DNA of 64,000 nucleotides from Silvibacterium acidisoli (GTDB taxonomy: Bacteria > Acidobacteriota > Terriglobia > Terriglobales > Acidobacteriaceae): positions 2,666,001-2,730,000 of the forward strand of contig CP085323.1 of the NCBI GenBank assembly GCA_022870745.1. The letters are read 5' to 3'. Made by a program: the position numbers and the translations under genes. Every line of letters starts with the position of its first letter. Position 1 is the stretch's first letter. The notes beneath the pieces are model-generated. The model had not been told where the DNA came from and did no database searches. It saw only the letters and a list, made by a program, of their open reading frames with translations. Shown here piece by piece: positions 52,429-60,278 of the stretch.

Positions 52429-53712
52429 TTATGCAAGCGGCTTCTGTCTGCGCGGACGCGCTGACTGGAAAAGATACACGGAAAATATCGCGATCAAGGG
52501 TTCGAGTGGATGCCTGAATCGGGCCGCAACTGTAACAAAATAATAGGTTAGTGGCAAAAGCAGGAAGGCCCAGGCGAAGAGCCCCGACGCGGGAATGCGA
52601 TTTTTGAGCGACAGCAGCAGTCCAAGGACGCCTGTGATGCTGACAAAGCAAAAGCTCAACTCGCGTCCGAACTCTGCCAGCGCGGAGTGCTCGACCGGGT
52701 GCGGGACGCTGGCCCAGTAGAAGTAGAAGCGTTTGAGGGAAATCTCCGCGAAGTGCCGATGATGCGTCTTCAGATAGGCATCGGCCTTCTCGCCCTGTTC
52801 GCGAACGTATTCGACTTCGCCCAGCGTGCGATACCGGATAGTTTCAGGATCGCGCTCGACAAGGGGAAGCGTTGCCATGAATGCGAAGCCATTCGATCCA
52901 GGACCATTGCCCACATACATCTCGGCGCCCATGTTGCCGCGGATAGGAACGAAGACGTGGAAGACCTGCCAGTTGCGGACGATCCACGGAGTGAGAAATG
53001 CAAGGAAGACCACGCCGGCCAATGCTGCCTGGCTGATTGCTCTGCCCGGTTGCCGTGCACCCAGCAGGATCCAGATGCCGCACACCGGCAGGAAGAGCAG
53101 TACCGTCGCGTTCGACAGGGCGATCATGCCCCACAATGCTCCGAAGAGTACCCAGCGGCCGGCGGTCTGCTTCGGCTCGTCGCCGCCAATGCCGCGCATG
53201 CGCAGGGCGAGTACCAGCACCCATGTGAAAAGCATCGCCGTGAGCGACATCTCCCAGACCCAGTGCACGGCGTATTGCATTGCCGCTGGATACAGGGCCC
53301 ACAGCCAGCCCGACCATTTCGCCACACGCTGGTTGTAGCAGCGCGCGCCGATCTCATAAACAAAGAGGGCGGTGGCTGCAGAGAAGACGCTGTTCAGCGC
53401 CAGAATGACCCAAGCCGAGGCCGCCGAATACACGCCGAAGATCTTGAAAACGCCGGCGAGCAGCAGCGGGTACAACGGAGGCACCCACGCGGTGGGGCCG
53501 GTGTGCCCTACGAAGGGATCGGAATAGCCATAGCCGGTTGCCAGCGCGCGTGCGATGCGGCCCATCTCCCAGCCGAACTGGAAGTGATCCTGAAAAGTCC
53601 GGATGTGGTAGGTGTGCGCAATCGTCACGTACGCGATGCGCACAATCAGGGCGGTCCAGAAGATTACTAACGGAGCCTTGAACTGCTTCGAGATGGATTC
53701 AGGGGATGGCAA
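52429..53712 (-). CDS. GT39-type membrane glycosyltransferase (copy 1)
   Basis: A 427-residue multi-pass membrane protein of the ArnT/PMT-like superfamily that uses polyprenyl-linked sugars. Helix 1 (PLVIFWTALIVRIAYVTIAH) is followed by an outward loop (QDHFQFGWEMGRIARALATG, YGYSDPFVGHTGPTAWVPPL), which resembles the catalytic loop region of the superfamily. About ten helices follow, with a soluble segment (about 245-300) between late helices. TTG at 53712 is used as start; no good ribosome-binding site was found and no ATG is near. Its paralogue lies 14 bp upstream, so the two are probably co-transcribed. Confidence 0.78.
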   Translation of the reverse strand: MPSPESISKQFKAPLVIFWTALIVRIAYVTIAHTYHIRTFQDHFQFGWEMGRIARALATGYGYSDPFVGHTGPTAWVPPLYPLLLAGVFKIFGVYSAASAWVILALNSVFSAATALFVYEIGARCYNQRVAKWSGWLWALYPAAMQYAVHWVWEMSLTAMLFTWVLVLALRMRGIGGDEPKQTAGRWVLFGALWGMIALSNATVLLFLPVCGIWILLGARQPGRAISQAALAGVVFLAFLTPWIVRNWQVFHVFVPIRGNMGAEMYVGNGPGSNGFAFMATLPLVERDPETIRYRTLGEVEYVREQGEKADAYLKTHHRHFAEISLKRFYFYWASVPHPVEHSALAEFGRELSFCFVSITGVLGLLLSLKNRIPASGLFAWAFLLLPLTYYFVTVAARFRHPLEPLIAIFSVYLFQSARPRRQKPLA

Positions 53713-53726
53713 GGTCTATCGCGAGT

Positions 53727-55004
53727 TTAGCTTAGAGCTGCAGTCTTTTTCGGCGTGGCTGACTGAAACAGGTAAACAGAGAAGATGACGATCAGCGGCT
53801 CCAGCGGATGCCGGAATCGTGCCTCTACGGTTACAAAATAGTACGTGAGAGGGAGCAGAACGAAGGCCCATCCAAGCAGCCCGGCAGCAGGCACCCTACG
53901 CCGCAAAGCCAGCAGCAGGCCGAGTATCCCGGTGATGCTGGGAAGGCAGAAGTTGAGCTGCCGCACAATATCGAGGAAATCATGCTTCTGAGTAGGGTGC
54001 GGTACGCTTGCCCAGAAGAAGTAAATGCGATTGAGCGTGAGCACCAGGAAATGCCGCGGGTGCGCTTTGATGTATGCCTTGGCCAGCAGGCCGCGTTCAT
54101 GCACGTACGCTACTTCACCAAGCTTAGTGTAGAGCTGGTGCTGAGGGTCGCGTTCAGGCAGGCCGATCAACACGCCGTAGCGGAAGCCGTAAGAGCCGGG
54201 TCCGTTGCCCGCGTAGAGCTCGGCGCCGAAGTTGTCGCGCATAGGAATAAAGGTGTGAAAGACGCGCCAGTTGCGGATGACCCACGGCGATATGCAGGCG
54301 ATGAAAAGAATTCCGGCCAGAGTGGCCTGTACGAGGCCGCGTGCGAAATTGCGATGGCCTGTGAGCAGCCACAATCCGCAGACAGGTAGAAAGAGCAGCA
54401 GCGCGGGGTTCGACAGCGCAACCATGCCCCAGAGCAGCCCGAAGAGCAGCCAGTGCCCGGTGGTTTGCTGTGTTTCGCTTTCGTGCTCTCCGATGCCTCG
54501 CATGCGCATTGCGAGTAGGAGGATCGCCATGAGCAGAAAAACCGAGAGCGTCGTCTCCCAGATCCAACGCACGCCGTACTGCAGCGCCGCGGGATACAGC
54601 GCCCAAATCCATCCCGACCAGTTGGCGACCCTGGGGTTGAAACAACGCCAGGCAATTTCGTACACGCACATCGCTGTGGCCGCCGAGAACGCGCTGTTCA
54701 TCACCAGCAGCACCCATGCGGCCTTGAGCGAGTACACGCCGAACAGCTTGAAGGCGGCGGCGATCAGCAGGGGATAGAGCGGCGGTAGCCAGGCGGTGGG
54801 GCCGGTGTGTCCGTTGAAGGGGTCGGAGTAGCCAAAGCCAGTGACGAGAGCGCGGGCGATACGGCCCATCTCGTAGGCATAGGTGAAGTGATCTTCAAAG
54901 GGCCGGAATCGATAGGTGTGGGCGACGGTGATGTAGACCACGCGTACCAGCCAGCCTGCCCAGAAAAGTATCCATGGCGCACGGAACGAGGGGCGGATCT
55001 TCAC
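53727..55004 (-). CDS. GT39-type membrane glycosyltransferase (copy 2)
   Basis: A 425-residue paralogue of the following gene with the same helix plan and shared blocks: HTYRFRPFEDHFTYAYEMGR, SDPFNGHTGPTAWLPPLYPL, NSAFSAATAMCVYEIAWRCF, WSGWIWALYPAALQYGVRW, and GNGPGSYGF in the soluble segment. These conserved blocks show an old tandem duplication rather than a recent copy. It starts with GTG at 55004. Donor and acceptor are not predictable; glycosylation of lipids, polysaccharide or protein on the outer face of the inner membrane is possible. Confidence 0.8.
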   Translation of the reverse strand: MKIRPSFRAPWILFWAGWLVRVVYITVAHTYRFRPFEDHFTYAYEMGRIARALVTGFGYSDPFNGHTGPTAWLPPLYPLLIAAAFKLFGVYSLKAAWVLLVMNSAFSAATAMCVYEIAWRCFNPRVANWSGWIWALYPAALQYGVRWIWETTLSVFLLMAILLLAMRMRGIGEHESETQQTTGHWLLFGLLWGMVALSNPALLLFLPVCGLWLLTGHRNFARGLVQATLAGILFIACISPWVIRNWRVFHTFIPMRDNFGAELYAGNGPGSYGFRYGVLIGLPERDPQHQLYTKLGEVAYVHERGLLAKAYIKAHPRHFLVLTLNRIYFFWASVPHPTQKHDFLDIVRQLNFCLPSITGILGLLLALRRRVPAAGLLGWAFVLLPLTYYFVTVEARFRHPLEPLIVIFSVYLFQSATPKKTAALS

Positions 55005-55065
55005 AGGCTCGGGCGCCCCTCGGAGGGTGGGAACAGTGCGGTCTTCACACTGTTATCTTACGGTT

Positions 55066-55179
55066 TCATTCGCGACTTTTGCGCAGGCTGTCCAGCTTGA
55101 TGCGCAATCTTTTGCGAAGGCGTTCTACTCGGTCTGCATGGCCTGTGGGCTGCGGCGTAGACGCGGCATCAGCTGCCAT
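55066..55179 (-). CDS. possible 37-residue basic protein
   Basis: A short frame coding a Lys/Arg-rich helix (VERLRKRLRIKLDSLRKSRE) after a polar N-terminus. An AAGGAAA site lies 7 nt before the ATG. Its start overlaps the 3' end of the upstream small gene by 11 bp. It could be a real coupled small protein, but length makes it uncertain. Confidence 0.35.
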   Translation of the reverse strand: MAADAASTPQPTGHADRVERLRKRLRIKLDSLRKSRE

Positions 55180-55402
55180 AGTGTTTTCCTTCCGCGGCGC
55201 CTTCCCAGGGGTAAGTCTGAAACGGCAGGAAGGTTCGCTGAAAAAACTCGTCGTCAACCACATAGCATTCGCCGTCCTCGCCGCGCACAATCCACTCGCC
55301 CTTTTTCACGTGCCGGAAGCCCATGTCCGTGGTGATGGTCTGCGCTTCCTTGCACTGCGTTGCGTCTACGAGTAACGGCCTGCTTGTTCGAAAGGTGCCC
55401 AT
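55169..55402 (-). CDS. small protein of unknown function, PGDYG-like
   Basis: A 77-residue protein. The middle segment KKGEWIVRGEDGECYVVDDE, then FFQRTF, resembles the short 'GDYxVxGxxGExYxVxxxxFxxTY' motif of PGDYG-type domains found in phage-related and bacterial small proteins. ATG 55402 follows GAGGAAAT closely. No catalytic residues are evident. It lies upstream of the GT39-type pair on the same strand, separated by about 165 bp. Confidence 0.55.
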   Translation of the reverse strand: MGTFRTSRPLLVDATQCKEAQTITTDMGFRHVKKGEWIVRGEDGECYVVDDEFFQRTFLPFQTYPWEGAAEGKHYGS

Positions 55403-55544
55403 ATTTCCTCCGCCGGTCCTCACCGGCAGTTCCTATTTCATGCGCGAAGCCGTAAAGAAGCCTGAAAGTTGCCATAAGGAAACCGTTAAGTCCCGCAAGT
55501 GATTGAAGGCGAAGAAGAATCGAAAATCGCCGTACAATACCCAG

Positions 55545-58500
55545 ATGCAGCAGTCGTTCACCATCCCGGAGACCCTCGACTGGGCTCATCCGGTGGTGCA
55601 GGAGTGGTTCGTGAGCCGCTTCGGCACGCCTACCGAACCGCAGGAGCAGGGCTGGCCGCATATCCTCTCCGGCAAGCCAACGCTGATCTCCGCACCAACC
55701 GGTTCGGGCAAGACGCTTTCGGCATTTCTCGTGGCAATCGACTCGCTGCTGCGCCAGGCGGTCGAGGGCCGTCTCGAAGCCCGCACGCAGGTGGTGTATG
55801 TCTCGCCGCTCAAGGCGCTGTCGAACGACATTCAGAAGAATCTCGAAATGCCCCTGCGCGAGATTCAGCAGCTTGCTCTCGAACGTGGCTATCTCTGTCC
55901 TCCCATACGCGCCGCAGTGCGTACCGGGGATTCGCTGCCTGCCGAGCGGCGCAAGATGCTCACGAATCCGCCGCACATTCTCGTGACCACGCCCGAGTCG
56001 CTTTACATCCTGGTCACCTCGGAGAAGAGCCGGCAAAATTTGCGTGCCGTGCGCACGGTAATCGTCGATGAAATCCACGCGGTTGCTGACGATAAGCGCG
56101 GCTCGCACCTGGCGCTAACACTCGAAAGACTCGATGCGCTGGTGGCCGGTGAGAACCGGTTAACGCCGGGCGATTGGATCACTGGTCACGTTGCTCCGCA
56201 GCGCATTGGGTTATCCGCAACGCAGAATCCCATCGAACTGGTGGGCGCGTTTCTTGCGGGCAGCCGCGAGGCAGAGGTTGAGATTGTCCAGACCGGGACG
56301 CGACGCCGGATGGATCTTGAGATTGAGATACCCGACGACGAGCTTGGCGCTGTGGCTTCGCAGGCTGTGTGGGACAGCATTCATACGCGGCTGGTCGCGC
56401 TCGCCGAGCAGCATCGCTCCACGCTCGTCTTTGTGAACACGCGCCGCATGGCCGAACGGCTGGCCTTTGCGCTTGGCGAACGCGTCGGTGCTGAGAATGT
56501 AGCAGCGCATCATGGAAGTCTCTCGCGAAAGCTGCGTCTGGAAGCGGAGCGGCGTTTGAAGGATGGAGAGATCCGCATCCTCGTGGCTACGGCTTCGCTG
56601 GAGCTCGGTATCGACATCGGTACGGTGGACCTTGTCTGCCAGATCAATTCGCCGCGAGCCATTGCTACGGCGATGCAGCGCGTGGGCCGCGCCGGTCACT
56701 GGCGCGGAGCCATCCCCAAGGGACGCCTCTTCGCGACGACACGCGATGACCTTCTCGAACACGCCGCGTTGGTGCGCGCCATGCGCAGCGGCACGCTCGA
56801 TCGGCTGGAGATACCGTCCGCGCCCATCGATGTGCTGATGCAGCAGATCGTCGCCGCCTGCGCTGCAGAGCCCTGGCATGAGCGGGATCTGTATGAACTG
56901 TTTCGTCGCGCGCATCCTTATCGTGACCTGACGTGGACTGCTTTCGAAGAGGCGCTCTGCCTGCTTGCGGAAGGGATCGAATCCAGCCGTGGACGTTTCG
57001 GTGCGTATATCCTCCGTGATCGCGTGCAGGGGCGGCTGCAGGCGAGACGCGGCGCGCGGCTCACGGCGGTGACCAATGGCGGCACCATACCGGACACGCC
57101 GCTTTTTCCCGTGATCATGCAACCGGAGGGCGTGCAGATTGCCACGCTCGATGAGCACTTCGCGGTCGACTCTTCTCCGGGCGATGTGATCCTGCTCGGT
57201 AACACCAGCTGGCGCATTCAGAAAGTTGAGTCGGCTGGTCGCGTGCTGGTGGAAGACGCTCACGGCGAGCCGCCGAGCCTGCCATTCTGGACAGGAGAGG
57301 CTCCGCAGCGCACGCGCGAGCTGTCGGAGTTCGTTTCCGATCTGCGCCTGGAGCTCGATCGCCGGACCAAAGGCATGATGCCTGGGCATCTTTCCCAGAC
57401 ATATCCCGTAGTTGCTGAAACCGTCGCGTGGTTGAAGGAAGAATGCGCACTCAATGACTCCGCGGCGGAACAGCTGATTGCTTACATCGTCGCCGGCCGT
57501 GCAGTGCTTGGGACAGTCCCATCTGTAACTACCGTGGTTGCAGAAAGGTTTTTTGATGAAGGCGGAGGCATGCAGTTGATTCTGCATGCGCCATTTGGCG
57601 GGCGGATCAACAAGGCCTGGGGACTCGCCCTGCGCAAACGCTTCTGCCGGGGATTCAACTTCGAGCTGCAGGCAGCGGCTACCGATAACGGCCTCAACAT
57701 TTCTCTCGCCGAGCAGCACAGCTTTCCGCTCAGCGACGTCTTTCACTTCCTCACGGTTGAGACGGTGACGGAGCTGCTACAGCAGGCGTCGCTGACGTCG
57801 CCGATCTTCAAGGCACGATGGCGCTGGGATGCGGCACGAAGCCTGCAGCTGCTGCGCTTTCAGAAAGGCAGGAAGGTTCCGCCGCAGATTCAGCGCATGC
57901 GTTCGGATGATCTGCTTGCCGGGGTCTTTCCGCAGGTAGCGGCCTGCCAGGAAAATATCGAAGGCGATATCGAGATTCCCGACCATCCGCTGGTGCGCGA
58001 GGTGATGCGCGATGTGCTCGGCGAGGCGATGGATCTCGATGGACTGAAGGCTGTGATCGATGCCATGCACTCGGGGCGTATCCAGTGCCTTGCGGTGGAT
58101 ACCACGACGCCTTCTGTGTTTTCGCACGAGCTGCTCAATGCCAATCCCAATGCATTTCTCGATGAAGCAGGCCTTGAAGAGCGGCGTGCGCGCGCTGTGG
58201 CCATGCGCGGCAAGCTTCCGGATGAACTGCTTGGCGAAGCGGGAAGGCTCTCGCCCGATGCCATCAGCGATCTGCGCAGGCAGGTCTGGCCTGACCCTCG
58301 CGATGAGCATGAGCTGCACGATCTTCTCTGCGCCCTCGTTATCGTTCCGATTGAGACGATCCCCGCAGCGTGGCGAGGGTATCTTGCACCGCTCGAACGG
58401 CACCAGCGTGTCGAGATGGTAAGCCGCAGCGGACGCGAGTATCTTGTCGCTGCTGAGCGTGTGGAAGATTTGCGCCTGTTATGGCCTGACATCGCTATGG

Positions 58501-59951
58501 CCGCGTCGCCGATCCCGGCAAGTCTGCCGAATGCGGACGATGTTCTGCGCAAGGCTGTGCAGCAGTGGATGACGATCCTTGGCCCTGTCACCTCGCGCAG
58601 CCTCGGCGATCGTTTAGGAGTGGTGGCGAGCGAGATCTGGAAGCAGATGCTGCGGCTGGAGATGGCCGGGCTTATTCTGCGTGGGCGTTTTGAAATCTAT
58701 GAGCCGGCGCCAGCCGAGGATCAGGACATTGAATGGTGCGAGCGGCGCCTGCTGCAGCGCATTCATAAGAACACGTTGCAATCGCTGCGCAAGCAGGTGG
58801 AGCCCGTCACTCCCAATGTGTATATGCGCTTCCTGCTCGACTGGCAGCACCTCGGTCCGCAGCGGCAACTCACGGGCGAGCAGGGAGTCATCGAGGCGAT
58901 TCGTGGACTTGAGGGCTTCGAGGCTCCGGCGGTCGAATGGGAGCGGTCGCTGCTGCCGCAGCGGGTCGCGAACTATGATCCGCGCTGGCTCGATTCGCTT
59001 ACGCTCACCGGCGTCATCGGCTGGGGTCGTATCTCGCCGCATCCTGCGTTCAGTTCGGCGGAGAGCGGCGGCCCGAAGCGTGTGATTCCCACTGGCATGG
59101 CACCGATCACGTTTTTCCTGCGCGAGGAATCACTGTGGATGGATTTGTGCCTCGAACAGCGACAAATTCCCGAGGCCAGCCTGGAAGCTTCGCTGAGTCC
59201 GCTGGCTAATCGCCTGCGGAGACTTTTCGTGGAGCGCGGGGCGATCTTCCCGGCAGATCTTGTTCGCACGATGGGCGCGAGTGCGGACGAGGTGAACCAC
59301 GCCCTGTGGGAGCTGGTAGCTGCAGGACTGGTGACAGCCGACGGCTTTGACAGCCTGCGTGTGTTGGTCGATCCTCGGCGAAAGCAGATGTTTGCGACTC
59401 CGTCGCGCGTGAAGCCGGCAGCGCAGCGCCGCAACACGACAGGCCGATGGGGGCTGCTGTGTTCTCACCACGATGACATCATGAGCGCGGGTGAGCGCGC
59501 CGCCTTGCACGAGGCGCGCATCGAGTCCGCATGCCAGACGCTGTTGCGCCGGTATGGCGTCGTCTTCCGCGACCTGATGGAGCGCGAGTCTGCGATGCCG
59601 CCGTGGCGGGAGCTGCTGCCCTTGCTTCGCCGGCTGGAATCGCGTGGCGTGGTGCGTGGCGGGCGCTTCGTTTCAGGTCTTGGAGGGGAGCAGTTCGCGT
59701 TGCCCGAGGCGCTGGAGTCGTTGCGCGAGCTGCGCCGCCGGGGTCATGACACCGTGGAAGTTACATATTCGGCTGCCGACCCGATGAACCTGATTGGTAT
59801 CGTGATTTCGGGCGAGCGGCCTCCGTCGATTCCCGGGCGCACGGTGACCTGGCCTCAGCCGCAGGTATCTCCGCAACCGGTGGAAGAGCCTGCTCTGCAT
59901 GCGGCGAGCCTCTTTCAGTCGCTTGGCGTTGAAGGAAGTGCTCTTGCCTGA
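55545..59951 (+). CDS. lhr: Lhr-family large DEAD/DEAH-box helicase
   Basis: A 1468-residue ATP-dependent helicase of the Lhr type, thought to act in DNA repair. The N-terminal motor has motif I APTGSGKT (50-57), SPLKALSND, TPESLYIL, motif II VDEIHAV, GLSATQNPIE, LVFVNTRRMAERLA, ATASLELGIDIG and motif VI QRVGRAGHW. A winged helix and the long Lhr C-terminal region fill the rest, giving the full family length. The ATG at 55545 is preferred; a TACAAT box at 55534-55539 lies so close that the mRNA may be leaderless. A TTG at 55503 is an alternative. The next small gene overlaps its end by 8 bp. Confidence 0.93.
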   Translation: MQQSFTIPETLDWAHPVVQEWFVSRFGTPTEPQEQGWPHILSGKPTLISAPTGSGKTLSAFLVAIDSLLRQAVEGRLEARTQVVYVSPLKALSNDIQKNLEMPLREIQQLALERGYLCPPIRAAVRTGDSLPAERRKMLTNPPHILVTTPESLYILVTSEKSRQNLRAVRTVIVDEIHAVADDKRGSHLALTLERLDALVAGENRLTPGDWITGHVAPQRIGLSATQNPIELVGAFLAGSREAEVEIVQTGTRRRMDLEIEIPDDELGAVASQAVWDSIHTRLVALAEQHRSTLVFVNTRRMAERLAFALGERVGAENVAAHHGSLSRKLRLEAERRLKDGEIRILVATASLELGIDIGTVDLVCQINSPRAIATAMQRVGRAGHWRGAIPKGRLFATTRDDLLEHAALVRAMRSGTLDRLEIPSAPIDVLMQQIVAACAAEPWHERDLYELFRRAHPYRDLTWTAFEEALCLLAEGIESSRGRFGAYILRDRVQGRLQARRGARLTAVTNGGTIPDTPLFPVIMQPEGVQIATLDEHFAVDSSPGDVILLGNTSWRIQKVESAGRVLVEDAHGEPPSLPFWTGEAPQRTRELSEFVSDLRLELDRRTKGMMPGHLSQTYPVVAETVAWLKEECALNDSAAEQLIAYIVAGRAVLGTVPSVTTVVAERFFDEGGGMQLILHAPFGGRINKAWGLALRKRFCRGFNFELQAAATDNGLNISLAEQHSFPLSDVFHFLTVETVTELLQQASLTSPIFKARWRWDAARSLQLLRFQKGRKVPPQIQRMRSDDLLAGVFPQVAACQENIEGDIEIPDHPLVREVMRDVLGEAMDLDGLKAVIDAMHSGRIQCLAVDTTTPSVFSHELLNANPNAFLDEAGLEERRARAVAMRGKLPDELLGEAGRLSPDAISDLRRQVWPDPRDEHELHDLLCALVIVPIETIPAAWRGYLAPLERHQRVEMVSRSGREYLVAAERVEDLRLLWPDIAMAASPIPASLPNADDVLRKAVQQWMTILGPVTSRSLGDRLGVVASEIWKQMLRLEMAGLILRGRFEIYEPAPAEDQDIEWCERRLLQRIHKNTLQSLRKQVEPVTPNVYMRFLLDWQHLGPQRQLTGEQGVIEAIRGLEGFEAPAVEWERSLLPQRVANYDPRWLDSLTLTGVIGWGRISPHPAFSSAESGGPKRVIPTGMAPITFFLREESLWMDLCLEQRQIPEASLEASLSPLANRLRRLFVERGAIFPADLVRTMGASADEVNHALWELVAAGLVTADGFDSLRVLVDPRRKQMFATPSRVKPAAQRRNTTGRWGLLCSHHDDIMSAGERAALHEARIESACQTLLRRYGVVFRDLMERESAMPPWRELLPLLRRLESRGVVRGGRFVSGLGGEQFALPEALESLRELRRRGHDTVEVTYSAADPMNLIGIVISGERPPSIPGRTVTWPQPQVSPQPVEEPALHAASLFQSLGVEGSALA

Positions 59952-60120
59952 GCCATCACAGCCATTGATTGAAGGTGAGGACTATTACATGGATGGTCCT
60001 TATCTCGTATTCACCGAGGCTTACCATCTCAAGCGCGGTGCGTGTTGCAACTCCGGTTGCAGGCATTGCCCTTGGCGCGAGGAGCGCGATGGAGATACCT
60101 CAGGGGCTAAAGCCCCTTGA
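59944..60120 (+). CDS. small cysteine-rich DUF5522-like protein
   Basis: A 58-residue protein with EGEDYYMDGPYLVFTEAYHL followed by KRGACCNSGCRHCPWRE. The four-Cys cluster (CCxxGCxxC) with His looks like a metal site, and the pattern matches small DUF5522-type proteins as I recall them. TTG 59944 is chosen with AAGGAAG about 5 nt upstream, overlapping the lhr stop by 8 bp, which implies translational coupling. The last dozen residues and stop fall in an extragenic repeat, so the natural C-terminus may have been altered. Function unknown. Confidence 0.65.
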   Translation: MPEPSQPLIEGEDYYMDGPYLVFTEAYHLKRGACCNSGCRHCPWREERDGDTSGAKAP

Positions 60121-60155
60121 GGTGTGTGGCTTAATGGCACGGCTGAAGCCGTGCC
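60097..60155. repeat. pair of palindromic extragenic elements
   Basis: Element 1 (60097-60123): ACCTC-A-GGGGCT-AA-AGCCCC-TT-GAGGT. Element 2 (60136-60155): GGCACGGCTGAAGCCGTGCC, arms of 9 bp around GA. Both share the core GGCT(A/G)AAGCC and recall REP-like 'GGCTGAAGCC' elements common in Acidobacteriota. Element 1 covers the stop codon of the small Cys-rich gene. Confidence 0.6.
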
Positions 60156-60232
60156 CTGATACGAAGCGCGGCTTCACTATAGTGTGTTCATCACGAGCTC
60201 AAAGAACAATGGCGCCCGGCATCCGGCTTGAA

Positions 60233-60273
60233 AAGCACAAAGGCGCATCGATAGTCGATGCGCCTTTGTGCTT
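60233..60273 (-). terminator. intrinsic terminator of the VWFA-like gene
   Basis: Perfect 19-bp stem (60233-60251 and 60255-60273), core AAAGGCGCATCGA/TCGATGCGCCTTT, loop TAG. On the minus strand it is followed by TTTT, and it begins 6 bp past the VWFA-like stop. Confidence 0.88.
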
Positions 60274-60278
60274 CTGTA

